Source of the DNA: Neisseriaceae bacterium JH1-16 | Lineage (GTDB): Bacteria > Pseudomonadota > Gammaproteobacteria > Burkholderiales > Chromobacteriaceae | Length of the DNA stretch: 64,000 nucleotides | Direction: 5' to 3' | NCBI GenBank assembly: GCA_025989215.1 | Contig: JAPDNP010000007.1 | Coordinates: forward strand, 186,001 to 250,000 | Part shown: one piece after another, positions 17,271 through 24,916 of the stretch | Layout of the letters: every line of letters starts with the position of its first letter | Position numbering within the stretch: the stretch's first letter is position 1 | The notes under the pieces: model-generated | Told to the model about the DNA's origin: nothing | Databases searched by the model: none | Seen by the model: only the letters and a program-made list of their open reading frames with translations | Made by a program: the position numbers and the translations under genes

Positions 17271-17286
17271 TGGGACGGTGCCTGCA
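17271..17286 (+). promoter_or_regulatory. second sigma54 promoter, ahead of fapB-like gene
   Basis: TGGGACGGTGCCTGCA matches TGGCACG-N4-TTGCA with correct GG-GC spacing. Predicted transcription start is near 17297, 15 bases before ATG 17312. This also argues against the longer reading frame that opens at 17231. Confidence 0.7.
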
Positions 17287-17311
17287 TTGCACGCACCGCC
17301 CGGAGAATACC

Positions 17312-17938
17312 ATGAAGCGCATGATTTTTATTTTCCCGATACTGATTGTATCGACCGGCTGCCTAGCCGACGATGCAGCGACCATTATCAATGGTGGCCA
17401 GAATAACTCTGGGATTGTTTCGCTCAACCAAGCCGCAGGCCTCGGCAACCAGCAACTCAACCTGCGCAGCCTGGCCATCGGTGGGGACGAAAGCTTGGCG
17501 ACCTCGGAAGCCGATCAATCCATAATGCTGAGCAAAAAATCCTACGCCGCCGCCGAAGCAATGAGGAATGCATCGCATACTGCCAGCATTAATGGAAACG
17601 CATTTTCCAGCAACCACGGCATTATCGGTATTAATCAAAGCGCAGGTGCTTTTAATCAAATGAGCAACCAGGCCACCATCAGCTTAATCGACCAAAAAAA
17701 TACTCGCAATAATCCGAGCAGCATCTATACATTGGACAACACCGCACTAACAAAGACGAATGCGGGAGGAGAAAGCGAAGAAACAGAAAGCAAACCATCC
17801 AACAATAAAGTTTATATCGACGACACTGCATTTAAAAACACCTCCGGAATTGTCCAGATCAATCAGGTTGCCGGAGTAATGAATCAAACCGTCAACGCGG
17901 TGACGGTGAACGTAGTTGCCCAGACCCTGGGCCATTAA
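17312..17938 (+). CDS. fapB: FapB-like minor amyloid subunit
   Basis: A 208-aa secreted protein. The signal peptide MKRMIFIFPILIVSTGCLA is cleaved before DDAAT (a weak lipobox STGC is also present). Three imperfect repeats carry GIVSLNQAAGLGNQQLN, GIIGINQSAGAFNQMSN and GIVQINQVAGVMNQTVN, the Asn/Gln/Gly pattern of Fap amyloid repeats, separated by variable linkers. FapB in Pseudomonas is the minor, nucleating fibre subunit. It has its own sigma54 promoter and is followed by a terminator-like hairpin before fapC. It is noticeably more AT-rich than the flanking chromosome. Confidence 0.7.
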   Translation: MKRMIFIFPILIVSTGCLADDAATIINGGQNNSGIVSLNQAAGLGNQQLNLRSLAIGGDESLATSEADQSIMLSKKSYAAAEAMRNASHTASINGNAFSSNHGIIGINQSAGAFNQMSNQATISLIDQKNTRNNPSSIYTLDNTALTKTNAGGESEETESKPSNNKVYIDDTAFKNTSGIVQINQVAGVMNQTVNAVTVNVVAQTLGH

Positions 17939-17939
17939 T

Positions 17940-17970
17940 CCACACAGCCGCGCCTGTTGTGTGGTTTTTC
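17940..17970 (+). terminator. terminator-like hairpin between fapB-like and fapC-like genes
   Basis: Seven-base perfect stem CCACACA (17940-17946) / TGTGTGG (17958-17964), 11-base loop, then TTTTTC. It starts two bases after the fapB-like stop codon and ends 21 bases before the fapC-like start. Partial termination here would set the amounts of the two subunits. Confidence 0.65.
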
Positions 17971-17991
17971 AAAAGCACCTGGAGAAATAAC

Positions 17992-19038
17992 ATGAAACGC
18001 TCGCTTCAATATTCTCTGCTCTTCAGTGCCCTGCTCGGCATCTACGGTGCCGCCCACGCCGGGACCACGCTGGACATCGACAACGACATCAAGGTCGACA
18101 ACGACCCGTCGTACAACTTCAAGGACACCAGCCGCACCAAGCTGGAAAACGACCTGACGGTCGACCTCGATGTGAAATTCGACAAGCGGATCAACACCGA
18201 TGAGGGCACCGTCGCCGTCGCCCGCGATACGCAAAAACTGCTGCCTGGCGCCGAAGCTAATGAGTATGTCGACTTTGATGACCCGGCCCACGCCACCGTC
18301 AATAACAGCGTGCAGCACAACAACGGCAACACCGGCGTCAACGTGGCGGCCGGCGCGTGGAACCAACAGGCCAACGAAGCGGCCATTGCGACCAACTCGT
18401 CCCACAACTCCAGCTGGTATGACGATGACGTCGTATCCGCCGCCGACGCAGGCTTCGAGCAAAATATCGGTGACGCTCGTATGCACCTGGGTTACGGCAA
18501 CAATGCTTCCGCAACGCTGAAGGACGACTCGGTTACCTACAACAAGGGCAACACCGCGGTCAACGTCGCCGCCGGTATCGGCAACCAGCAGAAGAACGTG
18601 CTCGCCCTGGCTAACCATGACAACGACAATTGGCAACCTACAGAGCTGATTAGCGCGAACGCCACCAGCGCTCAGCTGATGATCGACACCGACTTCGGTA
18701 CCAAATGGGGTTATGGTGACATCGACTTCCACAGTGCAGTCTACGACTCGATCGAGCACAACAGCGGCAATATCGGCGTGAACGTTGGTGCTGGCGCCTT
18801 CAACCAGCAGGGCAATGCGTTGGCCGTCGCTACTGCCGACTCGACTGAGCTGTCGTCGGCTACCGCCGGTGGCATGCAAGTGATCGCAGACGCTCGCCTC
18901 GATATCGACCGAGTCCTGGATACTAGCGCCACGATGAAGGACTCGGTGAACCATAACTCCGGCAACATCGGCGTGAACGTGGCCTCCGGCATCGGCAACC
19001 AACAGGCCAACCTGCTGGCCATCGCAGCGCCGAAATAA
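17992..19038 (+). CDS. fapC: FapC-like major functional amyloid subunit
   Basis: 348 aa from ATG 17992 (GGAG eight bases upstream). The signal peptide MKRSLQYSLLFSALLGIYGAAHA is cleaved before GTTLD. Four repeats of about 24 residues follow the pattern N-x-GN-xx-VNV-(A/G)(A/S)G-xx-NQQ-x-N-xx-A, encoded near 18310, 18538, 18757 and 18952, with longer charged linkers rich in Asp. This GNIGVNV...NQQ signature is that of FapC, the main fibre protein of the Pseudomonas Fap system, thought to form stacked beta-hairpins. Pseudomonas FapC usually has three repeats; here there are four. No Cys residues are seen in the repeats. Confidence 0.75.
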   Translation: MKRSLQYSLLFSALLGIYGAAHAGTTLDIDNDIKVDNDPSYNFKDTSRTKLENDLTVDLDVKFDKRINTDEGTVAVARDTQKLLPGAEANEYVDFDDPAHATVNNSVQHNNGNTGVNVAAGAWNQQANEAAIATNSSHNSSWYDDDVVSAADAGFEQNIGDARMHLGYGNNASATLKDDSVTYNKGNTAVNVAAGIGNQQKNVLALANHDNDNWQPTELISANATSAQLMIDTDFGTKWGYGDIDFHSAVYDSIEHNSGNIGVNVGAGAFNQQGNALAVATADSTELSSATAGGMQVIADARLDIDRVLDTSATMKDSVNHNSGNIGVNVASGIGNQQANLLAIAAPK

Positions 19039-19069
19039 GGGGTGGGTTTGATTGACTGATGCTTATCTC

Positions 19070-19109
19070 GAGGAGGACCCGGCCCCGTCATTGGGGCCGG
19101 GTATTTACT
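19070..19109 (+). promoter_or_regulatory. Shine-Dalgarno and hairpin upstream of fapD
   Basis: GAGGAGG (19070-19076) is followed directly by a perfect 10-base hairpin ACCCGGCCCC (19077-19086) / GGGGCCGGGT (19093-19102, loop GTCATT), then ATTTACT and ATG 19110. Unfolded, the Shine-Dalgarno is 33 bases from the ATG, far too distant. Folded, the stem removes 26 bases and leaves seven, an ideal spacing. No other ribosome-binding site precedes the ATG. Confidence 0.6.
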
Positions 19110-19808
19110 ATGACAAGATCCGCCCTGCCTCTCTTGCTGGCTCTGGCTTGGCTGACTCAGTCCACGCTGGCCGTTTCAGCCACCATGACTGTACCTGGCT
19201 ACACCGGGATGGATGAGCCGGTGAAACAGGTAAAAAGCCTGCGAGACCTGCGCTTCGCCAACATCATTGAGCAGAAAACCGATTTCAGCTGCGGTGCCGC
19301 CGTCATGGCAACGCTGCTGCGCTATGGCTTCAACCGTCCAGTCACCGAGGCAGATGTCATCGCTGGCATGATGGCCATCTCAAACCCCGAAACAGTACGC
19401 AAAAACGGCTTCTCCATGCTGGACATGAAGAAGTACGCAAACAGTATTGGCCTACGCGCCAGTGGTTTCCTCGTCGATGCCAGCCGCCTGGTCCAATTGA
19501 AATTGCCAGCCATCGTGCTACTCGACGTTGCCGGCTACAAGCACTTTGTCATTTTGAAATCCTACACCAGCGACTGGGTCTATCTGGCCGACCCGGCCGT
19601 CGGCAACCGTACCGTAACCAGCGACACGTTCAAGAAACAATGGAACGGGGTGTTGCTGGTCCTGGCCGGTAAAGGCTATCGCAGGGACACACCGCTTTGG
19701 GGCACCGCAGGAGTCATCTCGGCACGCTATGCGATCGCCGATCGTGCCCAACCGGTACCCATCGCCGAACTGCTGGAATTCGGCTTCCAGCGTAGCGACT
19801 TTTTCTAG
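19110..19808 (+). CDS. fapD: FapD-like C39-family peptidase
   Basis: A 232-aa exported cysteine-peptidase homologue. The signal sequence MTRSALPLLLALAWLTQSTLA precedes a C39-type domain with candidate triad Cys61 (TDFSCGAAVM), His145 (YKHFVIL) and Asp161 (LADPAVG). FapD in Pseudomonas belongs to the same peptidase family and is proposed to act in the periplasm on Fap components. ATG 19110 is chosen because it begins the signal peptide; the frame opens at 19059 inside an upstream hairpin region. It is third from the end of the A-E gene set. Confidence 0.8.
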   Translation: MTRSALPLLLALAWLTQSTLAVSATMTVPGYTGMDEPVKQVKSLRDLRFANIIEQKTDFSCGAAVMATLLRYGFNRPVTEADVIAGMMAISNPETVRKNGFSMLDMKKYANSIGLRASGFLVDASRLVQLKLPAIVLLDVAGYKHFVILKSYTSDWVYLADPAVGNRTVTSDTFKKQWNGVLLVLAGKGYRRDTPLWGTAGVISARYAIADRAQPVPIAELLEFGFQRSDFF

Positions 19809-19843
19809 GCGAGTTGCTCGCCTGGCCAAGGAAGGAGATTGAC

Positions 19844-20563
19844 ATGCGAAGATTGCTCATGGTGCATGGCTTGCTCGTCGCACTCGGCGGGATCGGCACT
19901 GCGCATGCACAGTTCGGGCAGCTTGCCTACGTCAGCGACCAAGCGCTAGACACGCTGAGGGGCCGTTACATCGATGCCGGCAAGATCATGAGTTTTGGCA
20001 TTGAAATGGCGTCGACCTGGACAGGGCCGGATGGCACACAACATGGCACGGCCGTTGTCATGGCAGGCACGCCGAGCGCACGCTTCACCCCTACGATCAC
20101 GACCTATAGCTTGAACGGAACGTCGACTCAATCAGGGGGTACTGGCTCTCAAGGCGGACTGACCGTGAGCAACAACACGGTACAGGGAGTTACCCAAGTC
20201 AACCAGATCGGGGGCAACAATAATAATTCCGGCAACTTGGTTAACATCTCCATTCAGTCCGGAAATCCTAATAGCTCAACGCAGTCGTCCCCAGGCACTG
20301 GCTGGACACCCTCACAAGGCCAAGGTGTAACGCTATCGGGCAACAAACTCACCAGCCAACTCGACATGGGGGACAAGGGTAGCCTGTCACAGAGCATCGG
20401 GCAGGGTCAGCTACAGCAATTTACCCAGATCAACACCAATGACACGATCACACGCAATAACCTGAACATCACCGTGACGTTGAACCCAAGCGCAATGAAC
20501 GATATGAGCGCTAGCATTGCCAATGCCCAGCATATGCTAATTGGGCTCACTGGCCTGCATTAG
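19844..20563 (+). CDS. fapE: FapE-like secreted fap component
   Basis: 239 aa from ATG 19844 (GGAGATTGAC upstream), with signal peptide MRRLLMVHGLLVALGGIGTAHA cleaved before QFGQL. It begins with VSDQALDTLRGRYIDAGKIMSFGIEMASTW, close to my recollection of the FapE N-terminal region, then becomes Asn/Ser/Thr/Gln-rich with weak repeat-like segments (QVNQIGGNNNNSGN, QFTQINTNDTITRNN). In Pseudomonas FapE is a minor extracellular component found in fibres. It ends the plus-strand operon before a bidirectional terminator. Confidence 0.65.
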   Translation: MRRLLMVHGLLVALGGIGTAHAQFGQLAYVSDQALDTLRGRYIDAGKIMSFGIEMASTWTGPDGTQHGTAVVMAGTPSARFTPTITTYSLNGTSTQSGGTGSQGGLTVSNNTVQGVTQVNQIGGNNNNSGNLVNISIQSGNPNSSTQSSPGTGWTPSQGQGVTLSGNKLTSQLDMGDKGSLSQSIGQGQLQQFTQINTNDTITRNNLNITVTLNPSAMNDMSASIANAQHMLIGLTGLH

Positions 20564-20653
20564 AACCCCAGGGCTCTTGCGAGCCACGCAAGACAAGTAC
20601 TGTGGCCCTGCTTCGTCCCCGACCATGAAGCCATTCAATGAACAAAAATAAGA

Positions 20654-20695
20654 GCGCGGCCCCCAGCGAAACCGGGGACCGCGCCTTTAATTTTT
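20654..20695. terminator. bidirectional terminator between fapE-like and regulator genes
   Basis: GCGCGG-C-CCCC (20654-20664) / GGGG-A-CCGCGC (20674-20684) with a T-rich right flank (TTTAATTTTTC) and an A-rich left flank (AACAAAAATAAG). It serves both convergent operons. Confidence 0.8.
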
Positions 20696-20722
20696 CTACA
20701 CAACTTGTGTCGCCAACATTGA

Positions 20723-22063
20723 TTACGTTGTCGCATCCGCAACGTCGAGCAGCTGATGCTTATTTAATAGGCGATACAATGTCGCTCTAGACACCCCGAG
20801 TGAGCGCGCTACCTTGCTTCGATTGCCCTGATTGATCGCAAGGGCAATTCTCAGCGCTTCGCGCTCGGCATTTTCCCTTTCCTTTCCCAAAGGGTAGATT
20901 AACGGCTCATCTCCCGGCTCAAGTCCCATATCCTTTGGTTTGATAAATCGACCAGAACTCATGACAAGCCCCTGGCTGAGCCTGTTGGTCAGCTCGCGGA
21001 CATTGCCCGGCCAATCATGATTGACTAAGGCCTGCACGCTCTCACTGCTCAGCCGTCGCTTTGGCACCCCGAGGTTCTCAGCGTGACGTGCGATGAGGTG
21101 TTGCGCGATCGGAATGATGTCCGAAGGCCGCTCGCGCAGCGGTGGAATATGAATGGTGCAAACATTGAGTCGATAGTACAGATCCTCGCGAAATTCCCCT
21201 TGCTTAACCCGGTTCATCAAATTCACGTGCGTTGCCGCCACCACACGAACATTGACGCCAATGGGTTGAGGAGAACCAAGTCTCTCGATTGTGCCCTCCT
21301 GGAGAAAGCGCAGCAGGTTGGCCTGAGCCTCTAATGCCATGTCGCCAATTTCATCGAGAAGCAGCGTCCCTCCCGAAGCGACCTCGATACGCCCCAGCCG
21401 GCGCTCACTGGCCCCGGTAAAGGCCCCTTTCTCATAACCGAATAGCTCTGATTGGACAAGGCTGCCCGGTAGTGCGCCACAATTGACTGCCTGAAAAACC
21501 CCATTGCTGCGGTCCGATAATCGATGGATCGTACGCGCGACCAGTTCTTTACCGGTTCCACTTTCTCCGGTGATTAACACGTTAGCTTGGCTACGCGCAA
21601 TGCGTTGTGCGTTCTTCCGCAACTGCACCATTACCGGGTGTTCCCCTATCAGCTCCCCAATCGGGGCTTCAACATCGTACTGCCGATGCCTCAGCAGTGC
21701 CTTGCCACGCAAACGTCCCAGTGTCACCAGAAGGCGCTTGGCATCGATCGGCCGATGGTGATAGTCGTAACAGCATTCATCAACAAACTGGCGTACCTCA
21801 GAATTTTCCAGCATTTGTTGTTCCAATAGCACGACCCATTCAAAATCGGTCGACAGCAGCATAGAGCGATAGCGAGGCAGCTGTTTCTCGAACTGCGACC
21901 CAGCAAGAAGCAAACCGCATGCCGTGCTATCGGTATCACGGTTGAGCGCGCTGAGTTGATTGGCACTGCGAACCGGCTGCACCCCCCAACCCTCTCTTCT
22001 CAACGTCTCAAGAAAATCAGGCTCATTTTCGCCCCCCAATACCACTATTTGCCTGGGAAACAT
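20723..22063 (-). CDS. VpsR-like sigma54-dependent activator (fap-locus regulator)
   Basis: A 446-aa bacterial enhancer-binding protein. The N-terminal domain (about 1-125) resembles the receiver-like VpsR domain; where a phosphorylatable Asp would end strand 3 it has LLLAGS. The AAA+ domain has Walker A GESGTGKE (166-173), the sigma54-contact loop GAFTGA (213-218) and Walker B LLLDEIGDM. A Fis-type HTH ends it (NRSKVARSLGVSRATLYRLL). It lies 28 bp after fapF in the same direction. VpsR/FleQ relatives respond to c-di-GMP, which is an inference here. With two sigma54 promoters nearby, it probably activates fap. Confidence 0.8.
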   Translation of the reverse strand: MFPRQIVVLGGENEPDFLETLRREGWGVQPVRSANQLSALNRDTDSTACGLLLAGSQFEKQLPRYRSMLLSTDFEWVVLLEQQMLENSEVRQFVDECCYDYHHRPIDAKRLLVTLGRLRGKALLRHRQYDVEAPIGELIGEHPVMVQLRKNAQRIARSQANVLITGESGTGKELVARTIHRLSDRSNGVFQAVNCGALPGSLVQSELFGYEKGAFTGASERRLGRIEVASGGTLLLDEIGDMALEAQANLLRFLQEGTIERLGSPQPIGVNVRVVAATHVNLMNRVKQGEFREDLYYRLNVCTIHIPPLRERPSDIIPIAQHLIARHAENLGVPKRRLSSESVQALVNHDWPGNVRELTNRLSQGLVMSSGRFIKPKDMGLEPGDEPLIYPLGKERENAEREALRIALAINQGNRSKVARSLGVSRATLYRLLNKHQLLDVADATT

Positions 22064-22091
22064 AGCGACCTCACTCCCTTCCGCTTCTACA

Positions 22092-23387
22092 CTAGAACGT
22101 ATAAGGAAACTTCACAGATAACGAGTAATTAGGTGAGTCAGGAGTCAAGCCAAAGGCAACCGTCGGGATGATAGAAAAGTGCCTGCTCATCGCAAAAGTC
22201 AAACCAAGATTAATGCTAGCTGCGTTAGCCTGGCTACCCGTAATGCCTTGCCAACTGCCACCATCCACCTTTGTTGCGCTGCTTAACTCCAGCTGTTGCG
22301 AATAAGACATGCCAAGACTTATCCTGTCATTAAGAGCAAACGCGACACCTGCACCAAACTGCCAGCTATTACCCAGCTTAACGGCCCCCGCAACCTGCTG
22401 ATTAGGATTTGAGCTGATATCGTCAAAATGCCGGTCAAAATAATAAGTATAACCAAGGTTAGCGAAGACCACGGCAGGATCAATCGTTTTCACAAACGAT
22501 ACTCCTGCGGTCGCCCCCCACAAACCATTACCGGTCGGCATGCTGTCCGGCACGGAGAGGTTGTCATTGCCTGGTACCTGCCGAAGTTTAATACCATAGG
22601 GTTCTTTCCCCGTCGGTGCCTTCACCCTGAAACTACCGACAATATCTGGCCAATCCGCATTTTCCTGAACCAGCTTGTACGAAACGCCCACCGAAATATC
22701 GCCAAGCTTTGGCGCCTGACTCAAATTGGATTGAGACGTTACTGTTGATGCTCCCCCAGCTCCTCCAGAGAAATATGTAGCATCCCTACCGACCATCGGA
22801 ACATCAATATCAAACTGCAAACGTGGCGTTGGAGAATAACGGGTCGTCACGTCGAAGGTATAGGTATCGCTTTTGATACGATCTATATTGATATTCCCCA
22901 AGAAGATCGAATCCAAGGCAAGAAAGCCATTCAGCGTCAGCTGATGAGTATCGTAATAACTGTAGGAAATACTTGGCTCGATCGAGAATTTTCCGGAACT
23001 GAAAAACCCGCTGGCATTCTGATAAATGTCCTCCACGCTTTTAGGCACATCATCGACTGTTTTTATCGTCGATGCCGAAGTCGTATGAGTGACATCCGTG
23101 TCTGACGAAGTTGGCGTAGCGGCGCTGGCCACCATCGCAGTTGCCGCAGGCGCGGCCGCGACCATGGTATGAGCGGTATTTTGAGAACTTGGTGCCAATG
23201 CCGCCCAACGGCTTTCGAGCAGCTTGATTCTTTGCTCAAGGCCCTGATTTTCAGCCTGCAAAGCGGCCATTTCCTTTTCCAGTTGTGCAACACTCTTTCC
23301 CGCCGCCCCTGCTTGCAACGGAACCGCGGCCAGCGGCGCTAGCAGAGCAAGCTGCCAAGCCGAAACCCCACAACGCCCTTTTTTCAT
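22092..23387 (-). CDS. fapF: FapF-like outer-membrane amyloid exporter
   Basis: 431 aa. The signal peptide ends near AGAAG. A short coiled coil (SVAQLEKEMAALQAENQGLEQRIKLLESR, heptad pattern, about residues 32-60) follows, then an Ala/Thr/Ser linker, then a beta-barrel of alternating strands ending in aromatic Phe (KFPYTF), as in outer-membrane proteins. This order (coiled coil, linker, barrel) is that of FapF, the trimeric pore that secretes Fap subunits. Unlike Pseudomonas, it is not the last gene of the fapA-E operon but faces it on the other strand, paired with the regulator. It is lower in GC than the flanks. Confidence 0.75.
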   Translation of the reverse strand: MKKGRCGVSAWQLALLAPLAAVPLQAGAAGKSVAQLEKEMAALQAENQGLEQRIKLLESRWAALAPSSQNTAHTMVAAAPAATAMVASAATPTSSDTDVTHTTSASTIKTVDDVPKSVEDIYQNASGFFSSGKFSIEPSISYSYYDTHQLTLNGFLALDSIFLGNINIDRIKSDTYTFDVTTRYSPTPRLQFDIDVPMVGRDATYFSGGAGGASTVTSQSNLSQAPKLGDISVGVSYKLVQENADWPDIVGSFRVKAPTGKEPYGIKLRQVPGNDNLSVPDSMPTGNGLWGATAGVSFVKTIDPAVVFANLGYTYYFDRHFDDISSNPNQQVAGAVKLGNSWQFGAGVAFALNDRISLGMSYSQQLELSSATKVDGGSWQGITGSQANAASINLGLTFAMSRHFSIIPTVAFGLTPDSPNYSLSVKFPYTF

Positions 23388-23998
23388 CCTCCCCCCTTAT
23401 CAAGCGTGAAATGTCGCATGCCAGGTCAGTCGCATCACCCAGCCAAGAGTAAAAAATATTTAATGCCTATATTGTTGCGACCAGCATCAAATCGACATTA
23501 GCCCATCATATTTCTTTAAACAGTCCCCATACGGATTTCATTCGCATTTATTACAAATGCCTGCCATACTGTCCGAATTATTTGTGCGGGGAAATTTCAT
23601 CGCCCTGCCAAGAAGTATCTAATGCCATGTAACTTCATTGGCTAAATTATATGTTTTCAGCAAATCAATTGGAGTGATATCAATTTATTGTTGTAGGCAA
23701 AACCCGGGCAAAATCAAGCCCAAAGGCATGAAACGCTCGTTTGCCAAATGCCACTGCGCGTGGATCGATACCGGTGCGGTGTCTGGCGCGATGACGCCCA
23801 AGGAGCTCACCACGCATCGCTGCCCCCAAGAGGGATAGCAAGCAGCATTTTGAAAGTAGGCAGGGGCTAGGGAAGCAACGGCATTAGCCGCCGATGAAGG
23901 AGATGGGATCGGTTCGACTGGACCGACACAGCCGACCGGGGAGGAAGAGTTATCGCTGCGTTGGACGAAGGGCTAGGCCGTGCTCAACCGTCGCCCGC
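23388..23998. other. AT-rich gene-poor region upstream of fapF
   Basis: 611 bp. 23400-23690 is AT-rich and promoter-like; I searched it for a minus-strand -24/-12 promoter and found none with correct spacing. A short plus frame (23638-23838, 66 aa) has no ribosome-binding site and no recognised similarity. It could be a gene remnant. 23840-23998 is GC-rich and featureless. Confidence 0.5.
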
Positions 23999-24913
23999 TC
24001 ACGCCAGCGTGCCGGCCCGACGCAACAGCGCGTCGAGCCGCTCCGCATTGGGCCAGCCCACCGGCACCACGAAGCCGCGCGCGATCTCGTGCCAGTGGCC
24101 GTCCGGGCGCTTCTCGCACTCGGCGACCAGCTGCGGCACGTCGTTGCCGGCCAGCTGCGCCTGCAGGTCTTCCATGCGCTGCACCAGCGCCTCGTCGACC
24201 CGCGCCGGCGACAGCCAGCGTAAGCGAGGCAGCCACACCCAGCGGCTGTCGTCGCGCGACACCGGCCACGCCTCGCCCAGCGGCCGCCACCAGCCGTGCC
24301 ACTGCAGCGGCGACAAGGGTTCGGCCAACCATGGACCGTCGCGGTAGCACAGCGTGCCGCGCAGCACCGAGGCGCAGCGCGCGTCGGCGAAGCCGTCGGG
24401 CAGAGCCGCGCGGCCCGGCGCTCGGCCGGATAGGCCGAGCTGGTGGTGCAGCTTGTGGTACTTCAGCCGCCAGGCGTCGCGCAGGCTCGGCCCGACCAGG
24501 GTGTCCGGCCCCTCGCCCAGCATCATGTAGTACTTGCAGGCCAGCTCCAGGTGCCAGGGCTCGCCGTCGATGCGCACCAGGAAATCGTATTCGCCGACGG
24601 TATCCTTGCCGTCGTGCACCGCCAGATTCGCCGACACCAGCTCGCAGTGCGGCGCGTTGGCGAACCAGAACATCAACAGCCGCTCGGCGTAGCGCCCGAG
24701 CCGGTTGACCGACTCTTCGGCCAACCAGGCCGCCAGCGGCGCCGGTGCCGCGTCCAGCGCCAGCAGGTAACGGAAACCGTGCTCGCCCAATAGCTGCGGC
24801 AGCGCCAGCTCGCGCCCGGTCAGCCACGGCGGCGGCGCGGTCAATAGCGCGGCCAGATCGCGGACCTGCGGATGCTGCAGGCGCCACCACAAGGCATCGA
24901 GGGCGACATTCAT
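23999..24913 (-). CDS. DUF1853 family protein
   Basis: A 304-aa soluble protein matching the DUF1853 family by its pattern (GRYAERLLMFWF, GEYDFLVRI, WHLELACKYYM), which looks like a PD-(D/E)XK nuclease-type core (E in the first helix, D in YDF, E-x-K in ELACK). The biochemical role is unknown. It is three bases downstream of trmJ on the same strand, so the two are probably one operon. It carries two reverse 10-mers (24320, 24716). Confidence 0.75.
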   Translation of the reverse strand: MNVALDALWWRLQHPQVRDLAALLTAPPPWLTGRELALPQLLGEHGFRYLLALDAAPAPLAAWLAEESVNRLGRYAERLLMFWFANAPHCELVSANLAVHDGKDTVGEYDFLVRIDGEPWHLELACKYYMMLGEGPDTLVGPSLRDAWRLKYHKLHHQLGLSGRAPGRAALPDGFADARCASVLRGTLCYRDGPWLAEPLSPLQWHGWWRPLGEAWPVSRDDSRWVWLPRLRWLSPARVDEALVQRMEDLQAQLAGNDVPQLVAECEKRPDGHWHEIARGFVVPVGWPNAERLDALLRRAGTLA

Positions 24914-24916
24914 CGG

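Noticed and set aside
18310-19035. repeats in the fapC-like gene considered as a CRISPR-like or tandem DNA repeat
   Set aside because: The periodicity is at protein level with variable linkers, and the DNA copies differ at many third positions.
23401-23640. possible -24/-12 promoter for fapF
   Set aside because: TGCCA strings on the plus strand were checked for a GC ten bases away; none had the required spacing.
23638-23838. 66-aa frame upstream of fapF
   Set aside because: No ribosome-binding site and no family recognised; noted only as a possible remnant.
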